A DNA stretch of 64,000 bases from assembly GCA_918797485.1 (NCBI GenBank), contig CAKKNE010000005.1, positions 1,426,001 through 1,490,000 on the forward strand, read 5' to 3'. Under the pieces are notes generated by a model. That model saw nothing but the letters and a program-made list of their open reading frames with translations. It did not search any database and was not told the origin of the DNA. Positions 39,390-50,669 of the stretch are shown in pieces. The stretch is from Pelagomonas calceolata. Its lineage: Eukaryota > Sar > Pelagophyceae > Pelagomonadales > Pelagomonadaceae. The translations under genes and the position numbers were made by a program. Numbering within the stretch: position 1 is the stretch's first letter; each line of letters starts with the position of its first letter.

Positions 39390-42300
39390 ATGCAAGCCCT
39401 CGCGACGCCGCGGCAACCACCGCAGCACGAACGTCCACCGCCGCTCTCGCTGCGGAGCCGCGCCGGCCGCGTGACGCCGCTGCCTGATTTAGATGTTGTC
39501 GAGCTCGGGCGCCAAGGGCTTCTGAGCGGCAGCATCACGAGCCCGCGCGTGTCGAGACGGCAGGCCACGCTCCTCCGGAGCCCGGACGGCGCGCTGCGCG
39601 TCGTGAGCCTGGGCGCGAATCCCACGGCGGTCGTCACGCGCGCGGGCGCCGTCGTGCGGCTCGCGGGCGGCGCCGGCGCGGACGTGGCGGCCGGCGACAC
39701 GTGCTCTTGCGGCGTCCTTTATTACCTTCGCGTTGTTCGCGTTGGCATCGCGTGCCACGTCCACGTAGCGTCGATGGCGCCACGTGTCACGCCATCGACG
39801 CGATGCCCCACGCAGGATCGTGCTCTGCCCCGGCCGCCTGCTGCGCGACGGCGGTGGCTCGGCGGACGAGGACGAGGCGTTCACGCTCGTCGAGGCGGCG
39901 ATCCAGGACTTGCCGGCGGCGCTGCGCGAGATCGCGCGGCTCCGGGCGGCGCTCGACGCCGCCGCGGCGACGCCCGCGGCCACGCCCTTGGCCACGCCGG
40001 CGCCGGTCGCAGCGCCGGCGCCCGCGCCGGAGCCGATGGAGGCCGAGCCGACGGCGCCCGCGGCCGAGCCCGCGCCGGCGCCCACGGCCGACGACGCGCA
40101 CGAAGCGGAGGACGCGCCGCTCGCGGTCGACGCCGTCGCCGCGCTCGCGGGCGCCGCCGACCTCGAGGCCGCGTCGCTCACGCACACCGACGACGGCGCG
40201 CGGTTCCTGCTGCGCTGGCGGGGCGGCGGCGCCTCCTGCGTGCGCGTGGAGGACGGCGCCTGGCGCGTCGTCGACGTGGCGGGCGCGGCGACGGCCGAGG
40301 CGCGCGTCGGCCGCGCGCTCGCCCTCGCGGCGGCGCTCGCCGCCGCCGACGACGTGCCCCGGTCGAGCGTCGACGGCGCCATGGCGGCGTTCCTGGGCGG
40401 CGCCGCGCCGGCCGCTCCCAGCGACGACGTCGCGGACGCTGGAGACGACGACGACTCGGCCGGCGACTTCGAGGCGGAGGCCGCGACCGGCACGGCGATG
40501 CTCGTCGAGGGCGACCTCGCGTCGGACGGCGAGGCGTCGCGCTACGACGACGGGAGCGACGACGGCGACGATGGCCCCGCGACGCCCGGCGCGCGGTACG
40601 TCGAGGGGCTGATCGAGGGAGCGGCCGAGGGAGGCGTCACGGCGACGTCACTACGTTGGGACGGCGCCTCGCAACTCGTCGGGGCCGTCATGTACGGGAA
40701 CGTGAAATGCGAGGTGCGCGTCGACGTGAGCGTGACGCGCGAAGCCGTACTTTTGCGGGGGTCGTACAGCGGTGTCAGCATGGGCGGCGTCAACTCGGTC
40801 CCCGTGCTCAAACTCCTGGTGGCCGCCGCGGCGGCGCCGGACGCGATCGCGCGCGACGTGGGAGCCAAGCGCGCCGCCGCCAAGCGCGCCGCCGACGCGC
40901 TCGCGCCGCGGGCCGTCGCGGACTCGTTGCTGCACGCAGTGGCGACGGCGAAGACGTCCTTTGCCTACGCCGGCCTCCGGCGGCTCGTCGAGCCGGCGAC
41001 GCTGCCCCTCGTCGCCGACGCGGCCGCCGTCGACGCGCTCGCGACGGCGCGGGCGGCGCGAGATGCGGAGTGCCTCCATGCTGTGCGCGACGCGCCGGCC
41101 TTCTACGATTCCGAGGCGGGGCTCGTCTACGGGCGCGTCCGGCGGTCGACGGGACCCGGGCGGTGGTCCTCCTCGGACGTCGCCTTCGCCGCGGCGCCCG
41201 CCGCGGACGGGTCCGCGCTCCGCCTCGACCCGACGCGGTCCTGGACCTCCGACAAGTGGGACCGGCCGCTCCTGGCGCCGGCGGCGGTCGCCTTCGCCAA
41301 GGCGGCCGGGATCACGGCCGTCGACGTCTGCGCGCTGCGGACAGCCCTGCTCGCGCTGCCCGACGTCGGCGCGGCCGCCGCGGACCTCGCGTTCAGCGTG
41401 ATCGCGTCGGAGTCGGGCGTCGACGCGGCGCTGCCCCGCCTGTTCGCGGAGGCTGCGGCGGCGGGCGCCGCGCCGCGGCCGGGCGACGCCTACGTGCGCG
41501 CGCTCGCGCCGGTCGTGCTCGACCCGGCGGCGGCGAAGACGCAGGAGGACCACGCGGCGGCGACCGTCGCGGACGCGCTCGACGGGATCTCCGAGGCCTT
41601 CGAGGAGGCGGAGAACGAGGTCGAGGAGGCGCGCGACAACTGGGTGAAGGGCGAGGACTGCGACTGCCGGCCCGATCGCTACGGGTACCGCAAGTATGGG
41701 TGCCCGAACTGCGGCGACTACCACTGCCACGACGAGGACTGCTACGACCCGGACCAGATCGAATGCGACTGCGCGGCGGAGAACAACCCGCTCCCCGACC
41801 CCGCGGCCTTCGTGAAGGACCGGCTCGAGGAGGTCGACGCGCTGCTCGCGCGCGGCCGCGCCGCCGCCGCGCCCGACGACGTCCGCGAGGCGCTGCTCGT
41901 CGGCGTCGCGCGGGGCCTCGCGCCCCTCGCGCCCGCGGTGCCCCAACATCAGGCCGCTGTGGGCCGCGGCGAGCCGCTTACGGCCGCCGAGAGGACCGAG
42001 GCGCTCCGCTCGCCGCTCTCGTCCGCCGAGCGGGCAGCGGTGTTGCGCGCGTTCACCGAGCTCGACGGCAAGACGACGCAAATGCGGTTGCGCCGCTCCG
42101 TGGAACGCATCCTGGGCTCGCCCGAGGGCTTTTTGGACGCGAAGAAGGCCGCCGTCAAGCAGGTTTGCGTGGAGGAGTTGCAACGCCTCGAGAGGGCGGT
42201 GCCAGCATTTCGGCGCGCGCCACCATTCGGACGTGGCCGCATTCCGGTCCCGGCGCGGCGCACGCCGACGCCGTTCAAACGGGCCCTCGACGCGGCCGTC

Positions 42301-44487
42301 GGCAGCCGGCTCTCGACGTTGACCGACGGCGCGACGGCGCTCGCCAAGGCGGGCCGCCCGGCCCTCCTCGCGCGCCTGCTGCCGCTCCGGCCGACGGCGC
42401 CCTTCGCCGCCGACGCCATCGCGGAGGCCATGGCCGTGTCGGCGGGCTCGAGATCGACGCTCGTCGCCGCCGTCAACGCCGCGGCCGCGAAGCTCGCCGC
42501 GCGGCTACGTAACGGCGCGGACTTCGCGCCGGCGCGGGCGAACCTCCGCGAGCTTCTGGCGCGCGGCTGGCTCTCGTCGTGGGAGACGGTCAAGGGGGCC
42601 TGCGACCTCGGTGCTTTGTCGGAGACGACGCCGAACGGCCTCGACCTCGTGGACTTTGCGATGGAGGTGGCGCGCCACGCGTGCGCGCCGCCGGACGCCT
42701 TACCAACGACGCGGCGGGCCGCCGTCTCGGCGATCGAGGACCGGCTCGCGTCGAATACGGATGCGGTACTCTCTTCGGAGGATCTCGACCGCGCGCTGAC
42801 GACGCTGCGGAGCATCCAGGGCGAGGACGCGGACGCGGGCGCCGCCGCGGCGTCGCGTCGCGTGCTCTACGCGTGTGCCGTGAACGGAGATTGGCACCGC
42901 TGGGCGGTCGTGTGTCGCGCCGCGCTGGAGATCGACGGTGGCGCGGAGACGGTTAACGCGGCCCGGGGCGGCGCCGAGACGCTGATCAAGCGCGACATCA
43001 GGCACGGCTGCGCGGTCGTCCGCGAGGGCATCGCGAAGGGTTGGCTACCGACGGACCGCTGCATTTCCATCGCCGCATTTGGAAATGCGCCTACGGCGCC
43101 CCGCCGCCTGGCGCTCTACGAGCTTGCCCTCGATGAGGCGACGCGCGACGGCGCGCCGGCGGCGCTGCTCGAGTCCGCCCTCGACGCGATCGCGGCGCAG
43201 CCGCCCGTCGCCCTCGACCAAGGCAACCGAATCGAGGGAGTCAACCTCGACGCGTTGATCGAGCGCCTCATGCGCCTCCGCCCGAGCATCGGCCTGGCCC
43301 TGAGCCTGGCGTCGACGTCGCTCGACGACCTCGAGGCGCGCAAGCGCGCCGCCCGCCTGCTGCTCGCGCACGGCTCGGACGACCAGCTGCTGGCCTTCGC
43401 GCGCGCCGAGAGCGCGCGGCCGTCGCAGCGCGAGGTCACGTTCGTCGTCGAAGCCGCCGACGTCGGCCTGACGCTCACGCACGCCTCCGAGGACAACACC
43501 TACGGGTACGGGGCGGGCACGAGGCGAGGCGCCAAGGTCGTCTCGGTGAGCGCTCGGGCGCGCGCGGCGTGCGTCATGCCGGGCATGCAGCTCGTCCGCA
43601 TCGCTCGGGCGAACGTGACCGGCGCCGACAAACACGACCAGCTCCTGGCCAGCATCCGGCAGGCGGCGCGGCCGGCGACGCTCGCCTTCGCCTGGCCGAC
43701 GCCGCAGCCCGACTTCTCGGCGCGGGGCGCCTACTCGGCGGCGGCCATCGAAGCGAGCGTCGCGGAGAAGGGCTTCGACGTCGCGGTCCGCGGCGAGTAC
43801 GCGAAACTGTACGGCGACTGCCGCGCGGCCGTTCCCGACGTCATCTGGCTGCACACGATGCTCACCGAGTCCGACCGCAACTGCGACGCGGCGCTCGGGG
43901 TCCTGGCCTCCGCGTACCTGACGGCGCCCCAGAACTGGCCCCGGAAGCTCGCGAGCGACGCGGAGGCCCTGCGCGTCGCGCCGCTGCTGGGGTCGGCATG
44001 CACCACTCAACACTCACGGGGCGACCTCGTCCTCAATTGTCGAGGGTGCATGAGCGGGCTTGAGCCGGGGCTCCGGGCGATGGCCCGGCTCCGCGCGCTG
44101 ACGCTCGCCGGGCTACCGGACGCGACGGCGCGGCCACTCTTCGACCACCTGGCGGAGCGGGTCATCAGAACGGTCAACGCTCGCGTGCGGGGGAAGGTCA
44201 GCGGCCTCATCCGAGGCTACAAGACGCGCACCGTCGCCGGCCTCACGCCGTTCGCGCCGCCCGCGCCGCCACCGGGCCCGCCGCCCGCGAAAAGACAACG
44301 CGTCGAGCCCGCGCCCGAGGAGGAGGAGAGCCAGGAGATCTCGATCGTCGGCGTCCGGACAGCCGAGGAGCGGGACGCCGAGGCATTTGCGAACGCCATC
44401 GTCATTGAGGAGACGCAACCCGAGCCGGCCGCCGACGAGGACGACTCCCAGGTTATGGACTTGACGCTTAGTCAACCGGACGCCTAG
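39390..44487 (+). CDS. Large FHA-domain protein with zinc cluster, PDZ-like domain and SUMO-binding-like tail
   Basis: Exons 39390-39700 and 39816-44487 give about 1660 residues. An FHA domain spans about 30-120 (SPRVSRRQATLLRSPDGALR, then AGDTIVLCPGRLL after splicing), of the kind found in DNA-repair proteins. An Ala/Glu-rich linker follows. A Cys/His cluster lies at about 718-758 (EDCDCRPDRYGYRKYGCPNC, HCHDEDCYD). A helical region leads to a PDZ-like fold at about 1310-1395 (VGLTLTHASEDNTYGYG, then VMPGMQLVRIARANV). The acidic tail has hydrophobic runs typical of SUMO-interacting motifs (QEISIVGV, AIVIEE, VMDLTLSQPDA). It is probably a nuclear damage-response or ubiquitin/SUMO scaffold (inference). 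Confidence 0.7.
39701..39815 (+). other. 115 nt hairpin-rich intron in the FHA gene
   Basis: GT at 39701 and AG at 39814-39815. Splicing turns GACAC plus GATCGTGCTCTG into AGDTIVLCPG, completing the FHA fold. The intron folds strongly: CGTCGATGGCG and CGCCATCGACG are perfect inverted arms around 10 nt, and GGCATCGCG pairs with CGCGATGCC outside them. Its first eight bases (GTGCTCTT) nearly repeat in exon 2 (GTGCTCTG), four bases after the acceptor. Confidence 0.7.
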
Positions 44488-44810
44488 TTATTTATAAAAC
44501 ACCCGTATGAGGCGCCATCGAACTCGCGCGCCGGAGCGCCGAGCTCTCGCGCGAGAGCGCTCGATGAAGGGCCTGCCGCCCGACGTGAGAGCTCTGTTAA
44601 GCGCCACCGCGCGCACGACGACGTGACGTGCCTCTCGCTCGAGTCGCTCTGGCGGCGCCACTTCCTCCTGGGCTACAGACGAGCTTACGCGCGAATGAGG
44701 CGCACCCGACGCGCGGTGCTAGTAGTAAGATAGTAACCGCACACCCTACTTACACAGGTATGACGTACTAGTAGACACAAGGTAACTTTGGAAGCAGCGA
44801 CGTCGTCCAG
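44488..44810. other. Convergent gap
   Basis: 323 bp between the FHA stop and the stop of the next, opposite gene. The start of the gap has TTATTTATAAAACACCCGT, a likely 3' UTR whose end resembles that of the stray tail copy at 50.6 kb. No other feature is seen. Confidence 0.4.
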
Positions 44811-46727
44811 CTAAAACTGGTCGCCCGGCCACTCCTCCTTCTGGACCCACTTCCCCCCGCCGAGCCGGAAGCGGAAGTCGGCCGCGAATAAAACGCTCGA
44901 GCATGAGGGCTTGCCCGACAGGAAGTCATCCAAGCCCGCTGCGTTCCGCAAGCGCCCGCCCGTCGGGCCCGGCACCAGCGCGTCGGCGGCCACGAGGAAG
45001 TTGTAGAGCGCGGGCCACGACGACGTGCTGCCGCGGTTTCCGGGGAGCGACGGCGCGAGGACGGCCTCAGCACCCGCCCGGCCGAAGACGTGGGACGGGA
45101 GGACGCCGAGGTCGATGGGCGCGGGTAAGTAGTGCTCGTCGCGCACGTCCATGGCGAACTGGTTACGAAAATCAATTTGGACCGGCAGCGTCTCCTCGCC
45201 CGCCGCAAACCGCCGCATCAACGCCGCCCAGGCCTTGGCAAAGGCCACGCGCGCCGCCTCGGACTCCGCCTCGAGGTCCGCGCCGCCGAGCAGCCGCTTC
45301 ATGACGTTGTAGCCATACTTGCACCACATGCTCGCCGGGAGCTTGCACCCGTGAGCGACCCCTTTGATCATCACGACCATGATGACGGAGCCCAGCGTGG
45401 GCACGTTCTTGCGAATCTGCGTCGCCCGGCCCTTGCAGCCCGACAAGCCCGACAGTTCTTCGTCCCGCGCCCGCGCCTCGCGTAGTACAGAGGCGCGCTC
45501 CCAGTACGGCCCGGCAAAAAGAAAACGCCCCGAATCGACGTGGTAGCGCACGAAGCCCTGTTGAATAAAAGGCACGAGATGTGAGGCTAATTTGCGGTTC
45601 TTGTACTCCTCCATCTCAGGATCTAAATGCGGAAAGTCAGACGGATCGAATTCGATGGAGGCCAGGCCCTCCTCTGCATCATAATATATTTCGGCGTTTT
45701 CAGCGTAGATCCGGATCACGCCGCGGCTTTGCCCATCACTCTTCGTCCCAGCGCGAGCGCACCGGCCCTGGTCTGTAGACTCCCCGTGGCCATTAAAGTA
45801 TCCTGCTTCTGCTAGGTCTCCGATTGCCCCTGGACTAAATAATTCCGGCACGGTCGCATTACAAGCTCCTTTCAATGCGTCGACGCCACCAAGAGCTTCT
45901 AGGACTTTGTTGGCCCACGGATGATGCGACCCGTCCTCGGCCACACGCGGCGAAACCACCTTTGGTTCGCGCCGGAATCTCGTCGAGCCTCCCCTGATAC
46001 GCACGCCATCGTCGACCACAGTAGCCCGTAACAAATTCCCGTCCTGGTCCCGCACATAATTCTCGTCCGCGTTCCGCACGTAGTACTCGAAGACGCGCTC
46101 GTCCGGGTTGAAGGACGGGTCCGAGCGCTCAGCCTTGACCTCCTCTGCGATCTCGGCCTTCCTTTGGGCCTTCTGCTCTCTGTGGAATGCCACTGTACAC
46201 TTGAGTGCGCCCGGGGCTCGTAGTTCGCCGTCCAGCTCGTTGAATGCTTTTGCTAAGGTATGGGCGTCGGTCAATAATGCATCAACGTCTTTGGTTACTA
46301 GGTCGTCTCGTTTCCAGCCCTCAAGGCTAGTGAGGCCTCCGCCGTGCGCCACCATTGACGCAACGATCGTCATATGGGAGGCACAGGCCCATTTTCGCTT
46401 ATAATCGCTGTTTCCTCTAGGCAACACGCGCACGGGCGTGCCGTCGCTATTGAGTCTCCCGCACTTTGCTGTACATCCTGTTAGTAGTAGAATGTCCCAC
46501 AAACGGTCGCCGGCGGCCTCGAGGTCGCCTATTGTTGGTGACGAAGGCTTTTTTGGGAGTACCACTCGTAAAGAAGAGTCGTCCTCCGCGGGATCGCCTC
46601 CTTCGTCCCGCGCGCGCATCGCCGCTCGTTTCGTCTCGCTCCGCTTCGCCAGTATCTTCTTCAGGATACGCGGCGGCGGCTTCACCTTCACCTTCAGGGG
46701 TGCGCCGGTCTCGGGCATCTCGGCCAT
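44811..46727 (-). CDS. Large protein of unknown function
   Basis: A 638-residue protein starting MAEMPETGAPLKVKVKPPP with a basic stretch (RILKKILAKRSETKRAAMRA). The middle and end have ordinary globular composition: LWDILLLTGCTAKCGRLNSD, YVRNADENYVRDQDGNLL, IRIYAENAEIYYDAEEGLAS and SVIMVVMIKGVAHGCKLPAS. It ends KWVQKEEWPGDQF. I recognise no family. The frame runs open upstream to 47078 through basic low-complexity sequence with no ATG, so the start at 46727 is the best choice. Confidence 0.6.
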   Translation of the reverse strand: MAEMPETGAPLKVKVKPPPRILKKILAKRSETKRAAMRARDEGGDPAEDDSSLRVVLPKKPSSPTIGDLEAAGDRLWDILLLTGCTAKCGRLNSDGTPVRVLPRGNSDYKRKWACASHMTIVASMVAHGGGLTSLEGWKRDDLVTKDVDALLTDAHTLAKAFNELDGELRAPGALKCTVAFHREQKAQRKAEIAEEVKAERSDPSFNPDERVFEYYVRNADENYVRDQDGNLLRATVVDDGVRIRGGSTRFRREPKVVSPRVAEDGSHHPWANKVLEALGGVDALKGACNATVPELFSPGAIGDLAEAGYFNGHGESTDQGRCARAGTKSDGQSRGVIRIYAENAEIYYDAEEGLASIEFDPSDFPHLDPEMEEYKNRKLASHLVPFIQQGFVRYHVDSGRFLFAGPYWERASVLREARARDEELSGLSGCKGRATQIRKNVPTLGSVIMVVMIKGVAHGCKLPASMWCKYGYNVMKRLLGGADLEAESEAARVAFAKAWAALMRRFAAGEETLPVQIDFRNQFAMDVRDEHYLPAPIDLGVLPSHVFGRAGAEAVLAPSLPGNRGSTSSWPALYNFLVAADALVPGPTGGRLRNAAGLDDFLSGKPSCSSVLFAADFRFRLGGGKWVQKEEWPGDQF

Positions 46728-47155
46728 GGCTATTCTGAGGGCGTCTTGCGGGCGACGGCGTCTACTGGGACCGCCTTCGCGTGGGCGGGCGCGTCCGCGG
46801 TGCGACCTGCGCCGCTCCTCGTAAATCGACGAGGCCTCTCGGGCGCGTCCCCGTCGAGCCGCCGCCGCAAACTTCACCACCACACGCGACGCGCCTCCGA
46901 GCGCCGGGCAGCCGCCACAGCCTCGATGGTCCCGCCGGGGCGCTCCGCGCCGCGCCGCGCGCCGCCCAGCCACCGGACAGGGAGCCCATCCCATGGCTTT
47001 GTCTGGGGCTGCGCGCGACGCGGGCCCGCGCGGCCGCCGCCGCGCGGTCGCAGCCGAGTGGATACACTCTAGGGCCACTCAGAAGGAGATCCGCGTGCCG
47101 TAAGAGGCAGTGGGGTGTGAGTTGGGCGCAATGCCGAGGATGATGTGTGTGCGCC

Positions 47156-47178
47156 GCTAGCGGCAGAAAGACTCTAGC
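47156..47178. repeat. GCTAG-type bipartite upstream element, copy 11
   Basis: GCTAGCGGCAGAAAG then ACTCTAGC, 429 bp upstream of the ATG at 46727, the largest distance seen. Confidence 0.6.
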
Positions 47179-47736
47179 GCGCGACGTCGACGCGACCGCG
47201 CGGCGCGGCGGGACGGCGCCCACGCGCGCGGGCGCGCGGCGTGACGACGTCGCACGCGGTGGCGCGGTTGGTGTGTGGGCGGCGCCCTCATTGAGTCACG
47301 GCGGCGTACGGACGCCGCCGCGCCGCGACTCCGTGCGCGACGGCGCGCGATTCTCGTCGCGCCCGAGGGCGGCGCGCGGGCGAGGGCTCTCGAGGCGTCA
47401 CCTCGGGCCGGTGGGCTCGCCGCGCGGCGGCCGGAGGGGCCCCTGGGGACCGGGTCACCAACAAATGGTGCAGTTTTCTCTCTCTGTTTGCTTGTGTGAG
47501 TGGCGGACGAGCGCGAGTGTCGTCGCGAAGGCCTTGCAACTTACCTTGGGGGTGTTTTCGGTGGCGCAGGGACGGGCGCGGCACCAAGTCGATGGAGTTA
47601 GTGGCCTCAGTGGGTCTCATGTGAGGTACTAGCGACTCGTCCGGACCCGCGCGCAGCCGTCCGGGACTCGTCGGAATGCCTCTCCGACCAGGTAGCCGCG
47701 GCTCGATAGTGCAGGTGTCGCTTCCGGGTTTTGCGC

Positions 47737-47760
47737 GCTAGCGGCCAGTAAGACACTAGC
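47737..47760. repeat. GCTAG-type bipartite upstream element, copy 10
   Basis: GCTAGCGGCCAGTAAG then ACACTAGCAAGC, close to consensus. No confident gene start is nearby, so it hints at an unseen transcript in this stretch. Confidence 0.8.
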
Positions 47761-48850
47761 AAGCAAGCCAGGCTGGACGTCATCCAATTGCTCCGGCAGT
47801 GAAGCTCGTAGCCAGCAACCGGCTCGATTTTGAACTATTCGCATGCCTCATAAATGAAACGCATGGCTCCCGGCAAAAATGGCTGCGTGCCAGCACCGTG
47901 CCCACTGCTCTGCAAATTGCATGCTACTGCAAGCGCCGCAAAGCGCGCGCGACGACCAGCGACGCGTCGACACTATCGCATGGAACCACGAGGCCTCCTG
48001 CGGCTCTGTGCTGCCGTCGCCGTTTCTCCATAGATGTGTGAGCGCGGCGACGGTCGGCCACTGCGGCCCAGAACATCGCATCGGCGCTGGACGCGCGCAA
48101 AGGCCAGCGGTCCTGAGGCCGTTCGACATGCGCAAATTGTAGAAGCGCTCGGACGGCGTGTCAAGAGGCTCTCGCGCGAATGCTTCGTGCACGCCCGGGT
48201 GTAAATCCCCGTCCTACGAGCTTGTACTCGACGAGTACTACTATAGACGTCCCATGCCTATAGCTTGGTTCTACTACCACGTAGCGTCGACTCGCTTCGG
48301 CGCGACGAGCAGCCCGTCTCCATGTGCCACTGAAAACAGCAGCGCTTCACGTTTTCGCCACTCTGCGCGGACGACGAGCGGACGGATCGAAGACACCGTA
48401 TCGGGGCGGCGGATAGTTCGGCGCGGCCACGGACGGAAGACCACGCGACGCTCGTCGCGGCGACCATCGCAGTCGTGCTCCCGACGTGCTCGGAGGCCTG
48501 TGCCTCGCCACCTGCCGCCGCCGACGAGTACTGCGTCGGCGGGCATCGAAACGCGGTCGAGGCGCGACGACCGCGACATCGGAAGGCTCCATCTTTTGTC
48601 GCCACGACGTGGAGCGAGTGGCGGTCGCGTCTTTCTATGGACGCCGGGCTCCTCTGAAGGCCGGCACCGCTACTGGTCTTGCGCGCCGGCGCGGCTATTG
48701 GGACGTATCAGCGACGTCGGGACAGCGTTCGACGGTGGGGCGGCGGCGAGTCCCATGGTGTCACTTCTGTAGCTCTGCCCATCGGCCGGGTTAGTCTTTT
48801 GTATTTTGAGAAGTTAGTGTAGGGGGAGGAGGGGTACGAGGCCGCGCGTC

Positions 48851-50054
48851 CTACTGCGGCGGGGGCGGGAACTCCGCGAGGTACGCGTCGATGACCCGCT
48901 CGGAGATGTCGTCGAGGGAGAAGGTGGCCGCACCCCGCAGGCCTGATCCCCGGTACGCGTCCCGGACGTCGATCCGCGACCGGACCTTGCGCTCCCCCAT
49001 GTAGCAGATGCCCCAGGACGCGTTGCGGACGCGGACGGCGGCGCCCGGCTGTTCGCCCGCGTTCCCGAGGTACGTCGCCATCGCGATGATCCACTTCCAC
49101 ATGTCCCGGTTCGCTTCATGGTCGAGGGTCGGCGTCTCGCTGCGGTAGCCGGGGAAGAGGATCGGCACCTTGCCCTCCTGCGATATCTTCTGGCGATAAT
49201 TGTTCTCGAACATCCCCTGGACCTGCCCCGGCTGGTTCGTGGCGAGGTTGTACCAGCTCTCGATGTTGGCGTCGGTTAACTTCAGACCGGCAATGGTCGG
49301 GCGTTCACCGGCGGGCTGAGGCGGCAGAGGCGGCGGCGGCGGCGGCAGCGCCGGCGGAGGGACCACGCGGTGATCACCGACAGGCTCGACCTTGCGGTTC
49401 TGAAGCGACTCGAGGAGCCAGCTCTCCTTGACGAGATCGACGTCGCCGGTATCGAGGGTGGGGAGGACTGAGGCTAAGTCGACGTCGTTGGCGAAGACGA
49501 TGACGTCGCACTGCGTGAGCTCGAGCGACGCGGCCGCGGCCGGCTTCACGCACTGGGCGTCGGGGACCTTTTCGCTCTTCCAGTATTTCAACTGGCCCCG
49601 GTTCTCTCCTATGATGACGATCTCCAGGGGGCCGAATACGCGGTGCCGCGCCGGCGCCGGCGCCGGCGCCGCCGCGGGCGCGGGCGCCCGCCGCGCGGCG
49701 GGAGCCGGCGCCCGCGGCGGCGTCTGCGCCTTCATCGCCTCGGTGACGTCCCACGTCCTCTCCCCCGTTGTCTCGTTGACGCAGTAGAAGTCGCCGTCCG
49801 ACCGGCTCTGCTTATAGAACCAGGGCGCGCACAGCGTGGGCTTGCCGGGCGCCGTCCGCCGCACGGCAGATTCGGGCGTTGACACCCGCCGCGGGGCCGG
49901 CGCGGGCGCGGGCGCGGGCTCGTCCTCAGATTCGGAGTCGGACGAATCGAGCACGTCGCCCTTCTTCTTCTTCTTCTTGGCCGGCGCGGGCGCGGGCGCG
50001 AGCTCGTCCTCGGACGAATCGAGCACGTCGCCCTTCTTCTTCTTCTTCTTGGCC

Positions 50055-50126
<72 letters not shown>

Positions 50127-50266
50127 CCGCGCTTCTTCTTCTTCTTGGCCGGCGAGGGCGCGGGCGCCGGGGCGCGGCGCGGCGGCTCGTCGTCGTCGCT
50201 GTTCAAGCCGTGCTCTTGATCCCACTTGTAGGCAAAGTATTGTATCCTCTCTTCAGGGTTGCTCAT
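48851..50266 (-). CDS. WW-like and BRCT-like domain protein with Pro-Ala repeats
   Basis: A 471-residue protein starting MSNPEERIQYFAYKWDQEHG. It has Pro-Ala runs alternating with Lys runs and acidic DVLDSS units (two near-copies of KKKKKKGDVLDSS). A WW-like motif lies at about 150-172 (WFYKQSRSDGDFYCVNETTG, then ERTWD). A BRCT-like domain lies at about 215-300 (FGPLEIVIIGENRGQLKYWK, CDVIVFANDVDLASVL, and the Trp helix KESWLLESLQNRK). A Pro run and a globular C-terminus (LKLTDANIESWYNLATNQPG) follow. BRCT plus Lys-rich repeats suggests a nuclear, DNA-damage-linked role (inference). Confidence 0.65.
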
Positions 50267-50494
50267 CGCTCGTCGGCGCGGCGTCGGCGCGGCGAGGATA
50301 GCGAGAGGCCACTGCCTGTCACAGATTGTGGCTCAGGCGACGGCGTGTCGCCGGGAGCGCGGGCTTCAGCGACAGCCTCGACGTCGCTGCGGCGATGGTC
50401 TCCAAGGTGCGCGCAGCCCCCCGGGTGTTCTCGTGCGCGACTCTCGGCGCCTGACAGCGGAGGAGCCTCCTGACCCTGAACATTATTTTTTTCC

Positions 50495-50519
50495 GCTTAG
50501 CGGCCTGTAAGACACTAGC
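50495..50519. repeat. GCTAG-type bipartite upstream element, copy 12
   Basis: GCTTAGCGGCCTGTAAG then ACACTAGC, 229 bp upstream of the WW-BRCT ATG and 34 bp before the stray FHA-tail copy. Confidence 0.8.
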
Positions 50520-50553
50520 AAGTTTTATTGGCTACAGGCGGGCAGCCGCTCAC

Positions 50554-50658
50554 GAGGCGTTCGCGAACGCCATCGTCATCGAGGAGACCCAACCTGAAGC
50601 TGCGGAGGAGGACGACTCCCAGGTCATGGATTTGACGCTGAGCCAGCCGGACGCCTAA
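50554..50658 (+). pseudogene. Stray copy of the FHA gene's C-terminal tail
   Basis: Reads EAFANAIVIEETQPEAAEED then DSQVMDLTLSQPDA and a stop, matching residues coded at about 44380-44487. Nearly all differences are synonymous; one spot has PAAD versus AAE. Similarity reaches into the 3' UTR (ACACCCGT). No ATG or upstream domain precedes it. Either a fragment of a diverged paralogue with past selection, or a last exon of a gene I cannot see. It lies in the 403 bp region 50267-50669. Confidence 0.75.
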
Positions 50659-50669
50659 GAATACGAATA

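Larger units (their letters stand above)
46728..48850. other. 2.1 kb gene-poor stretch with two GCTAG elements
   Basis: Between two minus-strand genes. Open frames here are Arg/Gly/Pro-rich on both strands and look like GC-rich shadow frames. GCTAG elements lie at 47156 and 47737. A 5' exon of the gene ending at 44811, a non-coding RNA or a spliced gene cannot be excluded. I see no repeat array or mobile element. Confidence 0.35.

Noticed and set aside
40651-42183. 510-residue open frame antisense to the FHA gene
   Set aside because: Arg/Gly/His-rich shadow frame produced by GC-rich codon bias; the sense strand has domains and a spliced start.
39816-42512. Continuation of the first FHA frame past the intron as an Arg-rich 1084-residue protein
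   Set aside because: After the splice donor the frame turns into Arg/Gly low complexity, while the other frame carries the FHA end and all later domains.
47147-47632. 161-residue plus-strand frame in the gene-poor stretch
   Set aside because: Arg/Gly-rich shadow composition and no recognisable domain.
50055-50125. GGCGCGGGCGCG simple repeat as a regulatory or CRISPR-like array
   Set aside because: It encodes the Pro-Ala run of the WW-BRCT protein and has no spacer structure.
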